Shown: positions 9,838 through 20,269, counted from the first letter of the stretch. The stretch: 64,000 nt of DNA from Isochrysis galbana (GCA_018136815.1 CM030931.1:6082148-6146147); one strand, 5' to 3'. Notes: generated from the letters alone by a model not told the origin. A program made the numbers and translations.

Positions 9838-10075
9838 TTATACTTGGTTGACCCATGGGGGGGCACGAGCCCCCCCCTCTCTCCACTCCTCCCCTGCCAT
9901 GGGGGAGGAACCACCCATCCTCCTGGCATGCCTGATGGCTTGCCAGGAGGCCACTGCCGTGCTGACCCACTCTCTCACTCACAGGCACGCCTGATTCGCT
10001 CGTCCTGGCCAGTCGTGGCCAGCCCATTGCTCCAACCCCCCCTCCCCCCCTGGTCGACAGGCAGACAGGTGCAGC
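9838..10075 (+). repeat. Repeat C copy
   Basis: CCATGGGGGGGCACGAGCC through CTGCCATGGGGGAGGAACC, CATCCTCCTGGCATGCC and GGCTTGCCAGGAGGCCACTG is nearly the exact inverse of 17090-17225. Further relatives are at 13335-13660 and 36985-37330. It is a dispersed noncoding repeat of about 200-330 bases whose edges vary. Confidence 0.6.
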
Positions 10076-11556
10076 GTGGGGGCAGTCATTTATTTCTTAT
10101 TTCTTCGAGGACTGCTCGCGGCGCGAGCTATAAGGGCCGTTCTGCTTCTCGACGAGAGGTCCCCCCCCCCCCCCGGGGTTTTTCCCCGGTGAGTCGCCCG
10201 ACGTAGGTCGGTCCGCCTCACTGGGTTTTCCCTCATTGTAGCTTGTGGAGAGTTATAATGGGAGCCGGAGGTTTGCGAGGGGGGAGATTTGAAGTGATGC
10301 ATATGTGTATGTGTCTGTGCCACCACTTCAAGGCGTGCGGGCAGGTGCGCTGAGGGGTGTCGTGATAGTACCGGGCTAGTGGGAGTAGTGGTACTAACGC
10401 TCAGTTGTTTTATTATTATCAAGATGCATCTTCGGGGAGGGAGGCAGCTGCGAGCTGCGAGCCCTCAGCCGAGTGTCATTCAAGCGCGCACATAAGATAA
10501 GACATAAGTCCAGCATGAGTTTTGAGACATTTCCTTCCTAACTCTCCCTGGGGTTTTCGTCGGGTTTTTTGCGGTTTTTGCGTTTCCGTCGATTTCGCAC
10601 CTCTCCAATGTCACTATTTATTACCTCATGCACATGTGCTAGGCTGCTTTGGGATTCTAATCTGCCTATGTACACATGGCCCAACACAAAAAATTCAAGT
10701 CCTAAGGGCGCCCCGGCCCGACTGCCAGCCCACTGCCAACCATCCGTCTGTGATAGGCAAGGCGAGGTCCGGATGTGCAGACGTCAACAACAAAGACGTA
10801 GATGCACAAACGGGCCTTTGCAGGGCGTTCAGGCGGTCGCTCCACGGGTAAAAGTAAAAGTGGCGCCTTATGACCTGTCTCGAACAGCCTGACGGCCATT
10901 CCCTCTCTCGCCGCGCCCCATTCAACCTCATACCCTGCCGAGCGCCTCACGCAGCCCATTTGCAGCGCGCTTCCCCGCCCCCACCATAGCTCGATGTGGC
11001 GGTACAAGGGTGGACTGTGCGCGGGCTCAGGCAGTTGCCCCATACCAGCGGGTCCCTCTACCAGATGCACAGCGCATCCGAGCGCCTTGCACAGCCGCCA
11101 GACCCCGTGACAGCTGGAGGAGCCAGGCAGCCGCGCGCCCGCGCCCCCCCCCCGCGTCGGGCCGCAGAAAATCGGGGGTTGAAAAACAAGAGTTGCTAGT
11201 GGGGTCTCGATTTCGACCCCCTCTTGTTTTCCTTGTTTTTCGAGATCCAGACTCCCGATTTTCGAAAATCGAGACCTTGCTTTTCGAAAATAAGGGTCTC
11301 GATTCGCGATCGGCGGTCGCGCGGACTGAGCCTTAGAAAATTTTCAGTACGAGTCTTTACTCTTCCTTCTCCCTTCCTTCCTCGTCGTCGTGTGGCGGGA
11401 CATCTCCAGGCTCCCGGCTCCCTGGCGCCCTCGCCCCCGCCCTCCCCCGCCCCTCTCCCTCGCTTTGCGCGCAGCGCGTGCTCAGCCTCCGCCCTGTTCA
11501 CCATTCGGCTCGCTCTCCGCTTCGCCCTACTCGCCACCTCCGCCGCGCTCCACCAG
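10076..11556. other. Long intergenic region with inverted repeats at 11170-11320
   Basis: No gene is supported. Features: a C run followed by a CCCCGGGGTTTTTCCCCGG palindrome (about 10161-10190), then near the next gene AAAACAAGAG...CTCTTGTTTT arms (about 11183-11230) and GATTTTCGAAAATC (about 11255-11268). The latter lie 230-380 bases upstream of the carboxypeptidase start and could be in its promoter or leader; this is positional inference. Confidence 0.35.
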
Positions 11557-12882
11557 ATGGTCTCGATCAGCTCTGCCTTTGATGGCGGCAATATTGAACT
11601 TGCAAGCCGCGCCCCTGGCTCAATCCAGCTGAGGATAAAGCCCGACCCGTACACCGAGCTGGAAAAAAAGAGCCACATGCAATCTTTCGCTTTTCGCGCC
11701 ATCACTCATTCCGCTGCAGCGCCGCAGAAGGTGGTATATGAGATTATCAACGCGAAGGATGCTTCCTTCCCTGACGCGTGGCAGGGCACCACTGTCCGCT
11801 ACTCCACCGACATGCAGACGTGGCAGCACGTGGGCTCAACGTGCTACGACGAGGTCAAGGGCGTACTACGATGGGAGTGGACTCACTCGGGCGCCGATGC
11901 ATCTGTCTACTTCGCATACTTTGATCTCTACCCATATGAGCGCCATCTCAGATTGGTCGGCAAGTGTCAGGCATTGATGCGCACCACTCAGCCGCCAGCG
12001 GGACTCTCTGTGCACTCGCTCGGCCAGACTCTCGATGGGAGGGAGCTTGACTGTATCTCAATTGGCACCGGAAAGCTCAAGGCATGGGCGATCCACCGCC
12101 AGCACCCGGGCGAATCCCAGGCGTCATTCTTTGCGGAGGGCCTTCTCAATCGCCTCCTCGGTCTTGAGACTGATGGGGTTGTCGATGGGCTAACGCAACG
12201 CTTGCTCAAGACATATACGTTCCACGTCGTCCCAAACATGAATCCCGATGGCTCCGTGCGAGGGCACCTTCGAGTGAATGCGGGGGGCGCTAACTTAAAT
12301 CGGGAGTGGGCGCCCACTGGCGACTATGCCGCCCCAACCGCGGAGCGGTCGCCCGAAGTCTTGCACACGCTTGCTGCTATCGAGGCGACGGGCGTAGACC
12401 TGTTCATCGATGTTCACGGCGATGAGGCTCTCCCTTTTAGCTTTGTGGCCGGTGCGGAAGGGCTAGGCGTCTGGGGGCCTCGTCAAAAGGCATTGCACGG
12501 GGCATTCCTTGGTGCCTACAGCCGCGCCAACCCAGACATGCAGTGCCACTTTGGCTACGACCCAGAACCACCCCTTCAAGGCAATCCGACCATTTGCAGC
12601 AACCATATTGCACAGCGATTTGATGCTCTTTCACTGACCCTAGAGATGCCCTTCAAGGACTGTGCCTCGAACCCAGAGACGGCGCCACGCGGTTGGGACG
12701 GGCGCCGATGCGCGATGCTAGGCGCCAGCTTCCTTGATGCAGCCGCACATGTTGCACCTCAGCTACGTGGAGTGGAGAACCCACAGTTCGGACCGGAAGA
12801 CGTGTACGTGGCGCCCACCGAGGATAAGGCAGCCATAGCGGCGTATCTTGCGAACGGCCAGGGACGCAAGGTTCTCGGCTAA
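11557..12882 (+). CDS. M14 cytosolic-type metallocarboxypeptidase
   Basis: Zinc carboxypeptidase of the cytosolic carboxypeptidase (CCP/Nna1-like) group, 441 residues. Family members remove C-terminal residues, typically glutamate from tubulin tails or other proteins. The start is the first ATG and gives MVSISSAFDGGNIEL, the usual beginning of the M14 N-terminal beta-sandwich domain (residues 1-145). The catalytic domain follows. Zinc ligands are H183 and E186 (HPGE) and H287 (DVHGDE). Substrate-binding N248-R249 lies in GANLNREW. The general-base glutamate is in LTLEMPFKD (E363). All key residues are present. The single-exon structure, compact length and lack of the large eukaryotic extensions resemble bacterial CCPs, so horizontal acquisition is possible. 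An open frame reaches about 330 bases upstream without an ATG. Confidence 0.92.
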   Translation: MVSISSAFDGGNIELASRAPGSIQLRIKPDPYTELEKKSHMQSFAFRAITHSAAAPQKVVYEIINAKDASFPDAWQGTTVRYSTDMQTWQHVGSTCYDEVKGVLRWEWTHSGADASVYFAYFDLYPYERHLRLVGKCQALMRTTQPPAGLSVHSLGQTLDGRELDCISIGTGKLKAWAIHRQHPGESQASFFAEGLLNRLLGLETDGVVDGLTQRLLKTYTFHVVPNMNPDGSVRGHLRVNAGGANLNREWAPTGDYAAPTAERSPEVLHTLAAIEATGVDLFIDVHGDEALPFSFVAGAEGLGVWGPRQKALHGAFLGAYSRANPDMQCHFGYDPEPPLQGNPTICSNHIAQRFDALSLTLEMPFKDCASNPETAPRGWDGRRCAMLGASFLDAAAHVAPQLRGVENPQFGPEDVYVAPTEDKAAIAAYLANGQGRKVLG

Positions 12883-13334
12883 GCGCTCGAAAGGCAAGAT
12901 CAGACCTCCATCCCCTGTCTCTGAGAAGGAGCGCTCATCATCCACCGGTCAATATGCAGATCATTGATTTGGTGCATCTCTTCTCAGCTTTTATGGTACA
13001 ATTTCACCACGTCGCTTCTGTCTGTGGTCTTGCGGGACAATGCAGATGACTGACGCAGGTCTATCGTGCCCAGCGGTGATCATTATGCAGACGACTCCAT
13101 TCTTTCACGTTTCAATTCGGAAATCCCAAACAGGCGCCCTAGGCAGCCAGACTCCAAACATTGGGCACTTGAAGACAGATGTACCTATGATGCGTGAGGC
13201 AGAAAGCTCTGTATCGTGTATCCATATAGCCCTGCGTAAAAGATGCGTTGTCTTCATAATAGATGAAAACCTTCTACATACCCCCACCTGTCGCTCGTAA
13301 GCTGAGTTCTTAGTTCTTTAGTCTTATGTCAATT
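12883..13334. other. 3' flank, no gene seen
   Basis: Intergenic sequence after the carboxypeptidase, with balanced composition. Frames on both strands are short and unconvincing. Confidence 0.4.
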
Positions 13335-13660
13335 AGTTCTTAGCCATGACGCGCGCCTGCGGCCCCTCTTCAGGTCCCGCCAGGTGGCCTGCAGGGGCCT
13401 GGGAGCACAGCTCAGGGGGCAGGTGAGGCTGGGGCATGGCTCTGGCCCCTCCTGCCTCTCCCTCGCTGGCGCTCCGCGCCCCGTGCAGGTCGATTGGAGC
13501 TGGCTGGGGGGTCTTGATCAGGAGGGCCCAGGGGGGCGAGGAGGGGCTGGTCAGAGGGATGGGCTGGCCACGACAAGCCAGGGCGGGCAAATCAGGCGTG
13601 TCTGTGGGGAGAGGGATGGGTCAGCAGGACAATGTGCTCCTGGCAAGCCATCAGGCCTAA
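13335..13660 (-). repeat. Repeat C copy, long form
   Basis: Contains GGCAGGTGAGGCTGGGGCATGG, GGCCCCTCCTGCCTCTCCC, TGGAGCTGGCTGGGGG and TTGATCAGGAG in the opposite orientation to 36985-37330, which carries the same blocks in reverse order. It ends with CTCCTGGCAAGCCATCAGG, shared with 9.9 and 17.1 kb. It directly abuts a LINE tail, as does the copy at 37.3 kb. Confidence 0.6.
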
Positions 13661-14347
13661 AAGCGTTGTGCGTGATTGATAGCGTTGAAATACATAATAA
13701 GAGATTTCTACAGAGTTGAATTTGAGTCACACGAGTACCACTACATACCGATCCTAGAGTCTATCTACACTAGTGCGAGGTTCGCCACCTTGGTTAGGGG
13801 TTAGGGGCCTTACCCCGCCAAAATCGCACTGCTCTGTGCGCACGCATAAAGCCGCCTAGGGGAGAGGGGAGGAAGCCCAAACTCAAGAAACCACTAGAAC
13901 TCAGCACCCCCGTATTCATTGAAAACGAGAAAGGTAGACTACAACTGAGCGAAAGCACCCGCCTCGTAGCGAAGGCGCTTGGCCTCGCTGAAAGACTCGC
14001 ATTGCACGGTGGGTCGTCCCACACTAAAAGATCATCTGAAGATGCGATCGATCACTACATATAGGTCACCCACGGCAAACATCGCAACACACAGAAACAA
14101 CGAAACCCAGGAACTATTTTAAGATAAACAAGTCACCCAGTGGCACAGGAGGGGGCTGAGAACACGCCGCTGAGGACCCAGGTGCACCCCGCTCCGCTCG
14201 GACCCCCCACATGACCCGAGCCCCTGAGTAGAGCACGAGGGGAGTTGCCGCAAGGCGGGAAATGAGGGTGAGGAAGGGAAGGGGGCGTGGCTACGAGTAA
14301 AGTGATTCAGTGCCACGGGTGAGGCGAGAATATTAAAAGGTTTTTTT
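13661..14347 (+). mobile_element. LINE 3' end, 5'-truncated and mutated
   Basis: Degenerate ORF2 C-terminus (matching TRFATLVRG...ELSTPIFIE...KGRLQLS...LVAKALGLAERLA of the copy at 42.6-43.2 kb, but frameshifted), followed from about 14120 by the family 3' UTR: CTGAGTAGAGCACGAGGGGA, GTTGCCGCAAGGCGGG and the terminal GAGGCGAGAATATTAAAAGG with a T run. A premature junction with repeat C forms the left end. Confidence 0.7.
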
Positions 14348-15076
14348 AGTAATATTGTTATCCACACTACACACACTACACGTTCCACGCTAGCACTAGA
14401 AGATAGAAGATACCGTCACGTCGTTTGAGTCAATGTCAGTGACGCGACAACATCATGGCTCAGGGCTGCTCACTACGACGTCAATATGATCACCGACTAG
14501 TGAGTGATGAGTCGTGAGGGTGGCTCAAACAACGCGACGCGTCTCCTCGTCTCCTCTAGCTCTAGTGGAACGTGAGCTGCGAACTGCGAAGGGTGACGCC
14601 ATCGCTCCGGCGTCGATGGCTAAAAGCCATAAAGGAGCCCCTTTTGGTGGCAAACGGCCCCATCTCGACCTCGGTATTGATGGCTCACCCCCCACGCCCT
14701 CGCTCCTCGTCATCCAAGTCGTCAGCATCGTACTCCTCTGTCCCCCCCAGCCCCAGCCCCCAGCCCCAGCCCCAACCCCCGCATCCCCGCGCCATCGCGC
14801 GAGCACCGAGGCTCGGACCGAGGGCAGAGGGAGAAGGGGGGGGGGGGGGGGGGGGGCACGCCTCGGCCGAAAACCACCTCGCTTTTTTCTCGTGTTTCGA
14901 GTTCAATATTTCTCGTAAAAGCCTTACCCCCATGAGCCGCCGTACAAAATGATTTTGGTGAAGCACCTGCACCTATTTCGGTGCTTCGGCCCCGTCAAGC
15001 ACCTGCACATATTTGTCGGCAGTAAGGAGTTAAAGACCTCTCGTCCGGCCTCCCACTCCGGCTGTGCGGTGAGTTC
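14348..15076. other. Intergenic with a long poly-G tract
   Basis: No gene is supported. A G homopolymer of about 17 bases lies near 14838-14856, following a C/A-rich CCCCAGCCCCAGCCCC stretch (14747-14780). The tract may destabilise replication or reflect an assembly-difficult site. Confidence 0.4.
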
Positions 15077-15841
15077 ATGGTGGGATGGGACCTTCCCCCA
15101 CTCCGATCGGTGTTGGTGGCCGAGTCGCAGGAGGCCGACGGAGTGGCGGAGGGAGACCAGGTAGTAGAGACTTCGATGTTGCATGAGCATGAGTTGCGCC
15201 GCACAAGCGCGAAGAGGCGCAAGCATAGCGATGCCGTACCGCCTGTTGGATCCGAGTGGGAGGAGGCTGCCCCCTGGCTGGCACAGCAGCTGAGCTCGCT
15301 GCAGCGCGCGGAAGTCAGCGCATACCTGCATAGGAAGGACCGACAGCGCGACGGATGCAAGAGCGAGGAATCCTTCCTGCGTGCATTCTGGGAAAAGGAG
15401 CGGTGCGACGCAAGGCGAGCCTTGAACTGTGTGTTGAACTTCCTGCTTCTGGAGCGACTGAGAGAGCTCCTGCTTTCTAGAATTGGTGAAGGAAACGACG
15501 GCGCTGGTCGGTCTGAGAAGCGTGAAATGGCGATCGTATCCGTACAAAAGCGACAGCGTGATCGCAAGCGATTTGACCCTCTACTTCACCGTGCACTGAA
15601 GAGGGCAGCAGCACATGGTGAAAGCATCCATGCAAATGATGCACGGCACGTTAGTCATCGAAATTCCGTGGAATATGCGGAGTTTGTGGTGGATATTGCT
15701 CTTGAGATGATCAGGGAAAAGCAGAGGCCGCAACGCGAAAAACCGGTGCCGGCTGTAGGCGCCAGCGATTTCAGCGTATGGGACGCCGAGGTGGTCTCTT
15801 CCAGTTCCCCAACTTCTTTGGGCTTGCGCATCAGCGAGTAG
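15077..15841 (+). CDS. Helical basic protein, unknown
   Basis: I do not recognise this gene. Single exon of 254 residues from the first ATG. The N-terminal 60 residues are polar. A central block (about 70-175) is strongly helical and charged, with HRKDRQRDGCKSEESFLRAF and LNFLLLERLRELLLSRIG, followed by the basic VQKRQRDRKRFDPLLHRALKR. A second helix (VEYAEFVVDIALEMIREKQR, about 200-219) precedes a Ser-rich tail. No signal peptide or membrane segment is evident. The basic clusters could be nuclear localisation signals. Steady codon usage and length argue for a real gene. Confidence 0.6.
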   Translation: MVGWDLPPLRSVLVAESQEADGVAEGDQVVETSMLHEHELRRTSAKRRKHSDAVPPVGSEWEEAAPWLAQQLSSLQRAEVSAYLHRKDRQRDGCKSEESFLRAFWEKERCDARRALNCVLNFLLLERLRELLLSRIGEGNDGAGRSEKREMAIVSVQKRQRDRKRFDPLLHRALKRAAAHGESIHANDARHVSHRNSVEYAEFVVDIALEMIREKQRPQREKPVPAVGASDFSVWDAEVVSSSSPTSLGLRISE

Positions 15842-16084
15842 GAACCCCTCGATCGCGATGCCGCTGCCACTACAAGTGTATTAGCTCGCCATCAACGTGA
15901 CTGTTTCGACGTCCTGAGCCACAAACATCTACCGGTCGCAGTCCGATGGATCTTTTACTTGTTACTCCTGCACCCTGGGCCGTTTGGGGTACGCAGCGCA
16001 CATTGGGAGGAGGAGGGGACTATGTGCGCAGATATTCATGCTAATTTAGTTTGCGCAATATAATCAGGCCGGGCCATTTGAAAA
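15842..16084. other. Short intergenic, nothing seen
   Basis: No coding, repeat or RNA signal was recognised between the preceding gene's stop and repeat B. Confidence 0.4.
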
Positions 16085-16335
16085 ACTCTTGAAGGTGTCT
16101 GCCAAGCTACTAGAGCCACTCCCTTCACCGGATCACCGGTGCCATCGCCCTAGCCCCCACCACACTCCCCTTCCCGGCCTCCGCCCTCGCCCTCATTCCT
16201 GTGTCTTCTGTTTCGGGGGGTCGGCCCATGTGCACTACTTTGGGCCTAGCGCTGGGGGAGGGGTGGGGCGGGCCTTTTGGTGTCTTTTCATGTGGCATGA
16301 CTCGGGTCGCCGCGTTGTGGGGGCCCGCTATTCGG
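16085..16335 (+). repeat. Repeat B copy
   Basis: Family blocks in order: CTTGAAGGTGTCTGCCAAGC TACTAGA, CCATCGCCCTAGCCCCCACC, CATTCCTGTGTCTTC, GGGTCGGCCCATGTGCACTA CTTTGGGCCTAGCGCTGGGG, then GCGGGCCTTTTGG. Other copies are at 20075-20235 and 20700-21010 (minus), 26965-27190, 29580-29740, 33825-34050 and 37700-38055 (minus). Copies are noncoding and share a TTGAAG-type left end, suggesting a short interspersed element or a LINE 3' UTR. Confidence 0.65.
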
Positions 16336-16422
16336 TTTCCCCTATGGGTACGTGGTTTTGGGGGGGGCGCCTTCATTTTCATTTCGCATTTCGTGCGCCC
16401 GGGCGCTATCCATTGATTGGCC

Positions 16423-16535
16423 GCTGACACGGCTAGGGGACACGCTGTGGGACACCGCTAGGGGACGCGCTGTGGGACAACGCTGGGGGACGCGCTGTGG
16501 GACACCGCCGGGGGACGCGCCGTGGGACGTGGAAC
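16423..16535 (+). repeat. ~27-bp tandem array
   Basis: Four consecutive units of GACACCGCTAGGGGACGCGC TGTGG with small changes (ACACGG/ACACCG/ACAACG/ACACCG, then CTAGGGG/CTGGGGG/CCGGGGG). It lies just right of repeat B. There is no coding signal. Confidence 0.75.
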
Positions 16536-16804
16536 ACCGCTCCCCTGCCGAACACGCGATGACTACAGGCTCGTAGGCAGAGGGCCGTTCGATCGAGCCG
16601 GCAGCTGACGCGGCCGTGAAAGAGTCGTTGTTTGTTGCTGACGGGAAGATGTCTGAAAGGTCATGGTAGGAGTAGCTGTCAGTGTCTGCCATCGAGCGCC
16701 TCGAGCGGAGAGGTAGACTGAGGTTCAGAGGATTGCAACGCGTGGCGTCGGAGAGTAGAGACGAGGCTAGCTAGCGAGCTAGTGGGAGAGAGAGAGAATG
16801 AGAG

Positions 16805-16970
16805 TGATAAATAAACCTTTTAATAGTCTCACCGCACACGCGGCCGTGGACCCTCTACTTTCTACTCACGTAGGAAACTTTCTACACCCCCACTTCCCCG
16901 GCCCTTCTCCCCCCGCCATAAGGCGACTCCCCCCGTGCACTACTAGGGGGATAGGGGTGAAGGGCTTAGA
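16805..16970 (-). mobile_element. LINE 3' UTR fragment, inverted
   Basis: AAACCTTTTAATAGTCTCACC followed by GCACACGCGGCCGTGGACCC and TCTACTTTCTACTCACG is the reverse complement of the LINE terminal sequence. It shares a long exact block with 25120-25175. No ORF2 remains attached. Confidence 0.55.
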
Positions 16971-17034
16971 TATGGTCCGGTGGCCCGCGCCCCCCCCCGG
17001 TGATCATTCCCCCCCTTCCTCCTGTGTCTCCGAG

Positions 17035-17225
17035 TGGGCGGCGGTCTCAGCCCCGACTTATCCTGCAAACAGGTGCGGGACTTACCTCAGCAGGGCAGTG
17101 GCCTCCTGGCAAGCCATCAGGCATGCCAGGAGGATGGGTGGTTCCTCCCCCACGGCAGGGGAGGAGTGGAGAGAGGGGGGGGCTCGTGCCCCCCCATGGG
17201 CGAACCAAGTATAAACTTAGTTGAG
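17035..17225 (-). repeat. Repeat C copy, inverted
   Basis: GGCAGTGGCCTCCTGGCAAGCCATCAGGC, then CCAGGAGGATGGGTGG, TTCCTCCCCCACGGCAGGGGAGGAGTG and GGCTCGTGCCCCCCCATGGG, ending in ACCAAGTATAAACTTAGTTGAG, which is the inverse of 9825-9850. The shared ends at both copies help define the left edge of the element. Confidence 0.65.
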
Positions 17226-17899
17226 CTGAACCCGAATCTATAAGCGGCCTTTTGTTTTCATTCAATCTTTACTTGGGAAGCTGAACCCGAATCGACACCT
17301 TTTAACAATTCACAATTCTTGGAGGTGGGGAGTTAATTCCGAATCGACATAAGCTTTGATTGTACCAAGCAGATCATCACGACTCATATATTGATGATTG
17401 TTTTCACAGTGAATTTGTTGCTCAAGAGAGTGTGTCTCATATAAACCAGTGTGAATGATTTATTTATCTCGCAAATGGCGTGTAAGGTGTCTTTAATGTT
17501 TGTATCGTGCTTGAAATCTAATGAACGGAATAAGCACTGACATTCGAAAATGTACGTCGAAAACTTTGGGTTGGACGGGTTGACCCCAACCGGCGGCGGC
17601 GGACTGATGTCGTCCAATGCTTCCGCCATAACCTGCATGGCAGATTTAGAATTGGCATATGGCGGAAAGAGAGGTGTGATGAATTTTTTAAAGTTCTCGT
17701 CCATCTTTCTTATGATCCATTGCACTCGCTTGAGTACTATATCATCAGGCGCCATTCCATTTATAGACATGGTTGAGCACTGTGAGGTGGGTGCCTTTGC
17801 TCAAATACTAGAAGATTCTTTTGTACCGGGAGCGGCGCATCGCGTATTTGGAAACGAGGGGTACCAAATGAAGGCAAACGACCTTGGCGCACTCGGCAG
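17226..17899 (-). other. AT-richer island with an open minus-strand frame
   Basis: This stretch is visibly richer in A/T than its surroundings. The minus strand is open over 17384-17770 (128 residues including AMQVMAEALDDISPPPPVGV, NPSNPKFSTYIFECQCLF and DTNIKDTLHAICEINKS). I recognise no family. It lies downstream of the copia gag-like start at 18.0 kb on the same strand, so it may be more of that element's gag, or the 3' part of an unrelated insertion. Confidence 0.3.
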
Positions 17900-18045
17900 C
17901 CACAATGCCACAATACAAACCACAAATTCGAAGGAAAGATTTTCATCGAATTCGTCGAGTCCATTCGATGATGTGTTGCACCGTTGAGCGTCGACGCGCG
18001 CGCTGGTGTCATGGAGATTGCGGTGACCTCTCGGCAGGGGTACCA
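17900..18045 (-). pseudogene. Copia gag start, broken
   Basis: After the TGGTACCCCTGC site the minus strand encodes NGLDEFDENLSFEFV in one frame and HHRMDSTNSMKIFPSN in another, matching the remnants at 2.6 and 22.7 kb. After FEFV the sequence diverges from the 2.6-kb copy. Frameshifts show it is dead. Confidence 0.5.
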
Positions 18046-18227
18046 CTTTAGAACTTATAGCGTCGTATGACATCTTGTTAGCTAGCATTCCTAGCCACAT
18101 ACACCGGACGAGCCATGCGCCAACCGCGCACACTCCCATCGCGGGGTAGGTAGGGGCTCCGTTGCCGTCGAAGGGCTACGGTCCCTCAGCACTAAGGTTA
18201 TACTAACACAACAATAAAACTCTGACG
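18046..18227 (-). mobile_element. Copia LTR, TGTCAGAG subfamily
   Basis: Near-identical to 2697-2872 from CGTCAGAGTTTTATTGTTGTG to GTTCTAAAG before the TGGTACCCC primer-binding site. It carries a duplicated GTAG and a few substitutions. Its 5' end lies about 235 bases left of the DUF3431 gene's start. Confidence 0.6.
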
Positions 18228-18460
18228 CCTTTACTTAAGTTAAGGCATTCACACCCACCCGGAGAGGAAGGGAGCTACAATCACAATAGTGCGAACTGTA
18301 CAAAACTACGCTAGAAGGATAAGACATCACGGTGAATGATATTCTTCCCACCCGGACCTTGGAGAGGCGGCATCATCCCCACATCCGCACGCCTCGCGCA
18401 GCACAAGCCCAGCGCTTTCAGAGAGCAAGCCCACATCAGACTGAACGTTTTGGTAGGTGG

Positions 18461-19438
18461 ATGCCGCAAGTTTGGCTCGACGCGGTGGGTGGACAGTCAG
18501 CGCCGCCTCCTACCACTGACTTGGTGGTGGCTCACTGCCGTGAGCCACTCGGATGGCTCCCTGAGCTGAGGGCGGGGCTGCTCGAAGCGGTGCCGCACCT
18601 TTCGACGCGCCTCTTCCTCTACGAGAAGTGTGGCTCTGACGATCCGATCCCATGGAGCGAGAAGGCAGACGGGCCTTTGGTGAGAGCGCAACTGCAAAAT
18701 CGCGGGGAAGAGTGCCTCGGATATTTGAGCTATCTGGTATCACAATACTCCGCCTTGCCAGACTATGTCATCTTCTTGCAGGGAGACGGTGTGCTCGGTG
18801 GCCGAAATTTCCGAGCTAAGGCGAGGGGTTTTGGTGCTTACATTTCGCGCGGCGAGCGCAGCCTCTTTCGGACCGTCAACGATCATCAGTACATCTCGAT
18901 TGCGGAATCGCAGGCGGCGTGCCGTGCTGACCCTGATCTTGTCAATTGTAATCCAGGTGGAGGCCCGGGCCAGTGGCAGTGCTTGCGTGATCTTGCGGCG
19001 CGCCACGGAATAATGGTGCCTCGGAACGCGTTTGCGACATACGCAAATGCTCAGTTTGGCGTCTCCCGCGATCGCATTGAGGCCAGAACGTTGGACTTTT
19101 ACCAGGTGCACACGCATGATCCCAAACGTAGATGCGATGGCCGTCACTACTATGACTACCATCTTGGAATGCTGATAGTTTGGGGTGATGTTGATATCAC
19201 CATGACCCGCCCCGCAATGCCTTGCCCTCCACAGAAGCTACTGGCTGAGTTCGAGGGCACGCCGAGCTTAGAGTGTTATCGCGTCCTCTGGGGAAAAGGG
19301 AGGGAACGCCCGTTTCGGGGCACATGTGCCTTATTCGAGATGCTTTGGCACACAATACTAGGAGAGCCTGCCATACTCTCACCAAGATTTACCATGACTG
19401 GCATCGTTGCGATCCCGTTCCGTGAGAGACCAAAATGA
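18461..19438 (+). CDS. DUF3431-like protein
   Basis: Predicted 325-residue protein of the DUF3431 family (known mainly from fungi and algae; function unproven, often near glycan genes). Seen from residue 18 on: TTDLVVAHCREPLGWLPEL, RLFLYEKCG, LQNRGEECLGYLSYLVSQY and LPDYVIFLQGD, the family's characteristic N-to-C order. The latter half holds RNAFATYANAQFGVSRDRI, also typical. No clear signal peptide follows the first ATG; the open frame extends to 18332 without another ATG, so an upstream exon is possible. The N-terminal domain of the 1616-residue protein at 55.8 kb has the same motifs (IVIARCTEP, RIFLYETC, ENRGFESAVYLRHM, TLFLQAG), so the window holds two relatives. Confidence 0.8.
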   Translation: MPQVWLDAVGGQSAPPPTTDLVVAHCREPLGWLPELRAGLLEAVPHLSTRLFLYEKCGSDDPIPWSEKADGPLVRAQLQNRGEECLGYLSYLVSQYSALPDYVIFLQGDGVLGGRNFRAKARGFGAYISRGERSLFRTVNDHQYISIAESQAACRADPDLVNCNPGGGPGQWQCLRDLAARHGIMVPRNAFATYANAQFGVSRDRIEARTLDFYQVHTHDPKRRCDGRHYYDYHLGMLIVWGDVDITMTRPAMPCPPQKLLAEFEGTPSLECYRVLWGKGRERPFRGTCALFEMLWHTILGEPAILSPRFTMTGIVAIPFRERPK

Positions 19439-20074
19439 AACACAAAGCATACGTAAGAGAGGCGGTAGCTCGTCGCCCGTGGCCTGGGCTCTAGCGTCTT
19501 GGGCTTCGTAATTGGCCTGTTGCTTGCACGGCCCCGAGCTTTGCATGAAATCATCAGGAGTACGGAGGGGCAAGAAGCCTAGGATCACAAGCACTCGCGA
19601 GAAATCGCGAGCGGCGAAGAGGGCGACTGTACGAGGAGCTCGTACCCCCGTCACTCGCGGCTCCGTCACACTTGGTTGCATGCGCTGGGCCTAGAGCCCA
19701 TGGCTGCATCCCGCTACGAGGTCAAAGATCGAACAGCTCGCCCTCAAGTGCGCCGTGCTCGTCCAATCGCCGTGTTGTCGTCGTTCGAGCTCTCGCTTTT
19801 CAAGAGCCTTCCCATTCTGCATCATCCATGGACTTGCCACGGCAATCTCACTCACGGCGTCCCCCCTCTCCCTCAGAGCTGTAGTCGAGCTGTCTACACG
19901 ATAAGGCCGACTCATGGCGCACATGGCTCACTCAGGCATGCTGGTCGACAAGTGCCCCATGGAGCGAGGAGGCACGCGCAACTGCCGCTCGTCCGGGCTG
20001 CTCGTGGGCTCGGGGTCACATCGGTCTGGGCCACATTAACATTAGGACACATTCAACACACGAGAAGCCCCAAG
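19439..20074. other. Intergenic, no gene supported
   Basis: Frames on both strands over this region are short, Arg/Ser-rich and without family resemblance. I see no repeat family here. Confidence 0.4.
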
Positions 20075-20235
20075 GCGAATATAATGTGGCTAAGAGCATG
20101 GTATTGGTATTGTGTATTGTGAAAAAAGTCTGAAGATTCGGAGCTAACGTCTAGTACCGACACGGCCCTATCTACCACAGCTATGACGTCGCCCTTCCGT
20201 CCCCTCTTCCCTCTACCTTTTCCACTTCCCCTCTT
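20075..20235 (+). repeat. Repeat B-related left end
   Basis: AAAAAAGTCTGAAGATTCGG, GGCTAACGTCTAG, then GACGTCGCCCTTCCGTCCCC TCTTCCC parallels 33820-33925 (CATCTGAAGATTCGGGGCTAACACC, GACATCGCCCTTCTCTCCCC). Confidence 0.5.
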
Positions 20236-20269
20236 CAGAAGAAAGCGTTCATTTACCACCGACCCAAAT

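Noticed and set aside
11224-11556. N-terminal extension of the carboxypeptidase
   Set aside because: No ATG in this part, composition is unlike protein, and the ATG at 11557 gives the expected family N-terminus.
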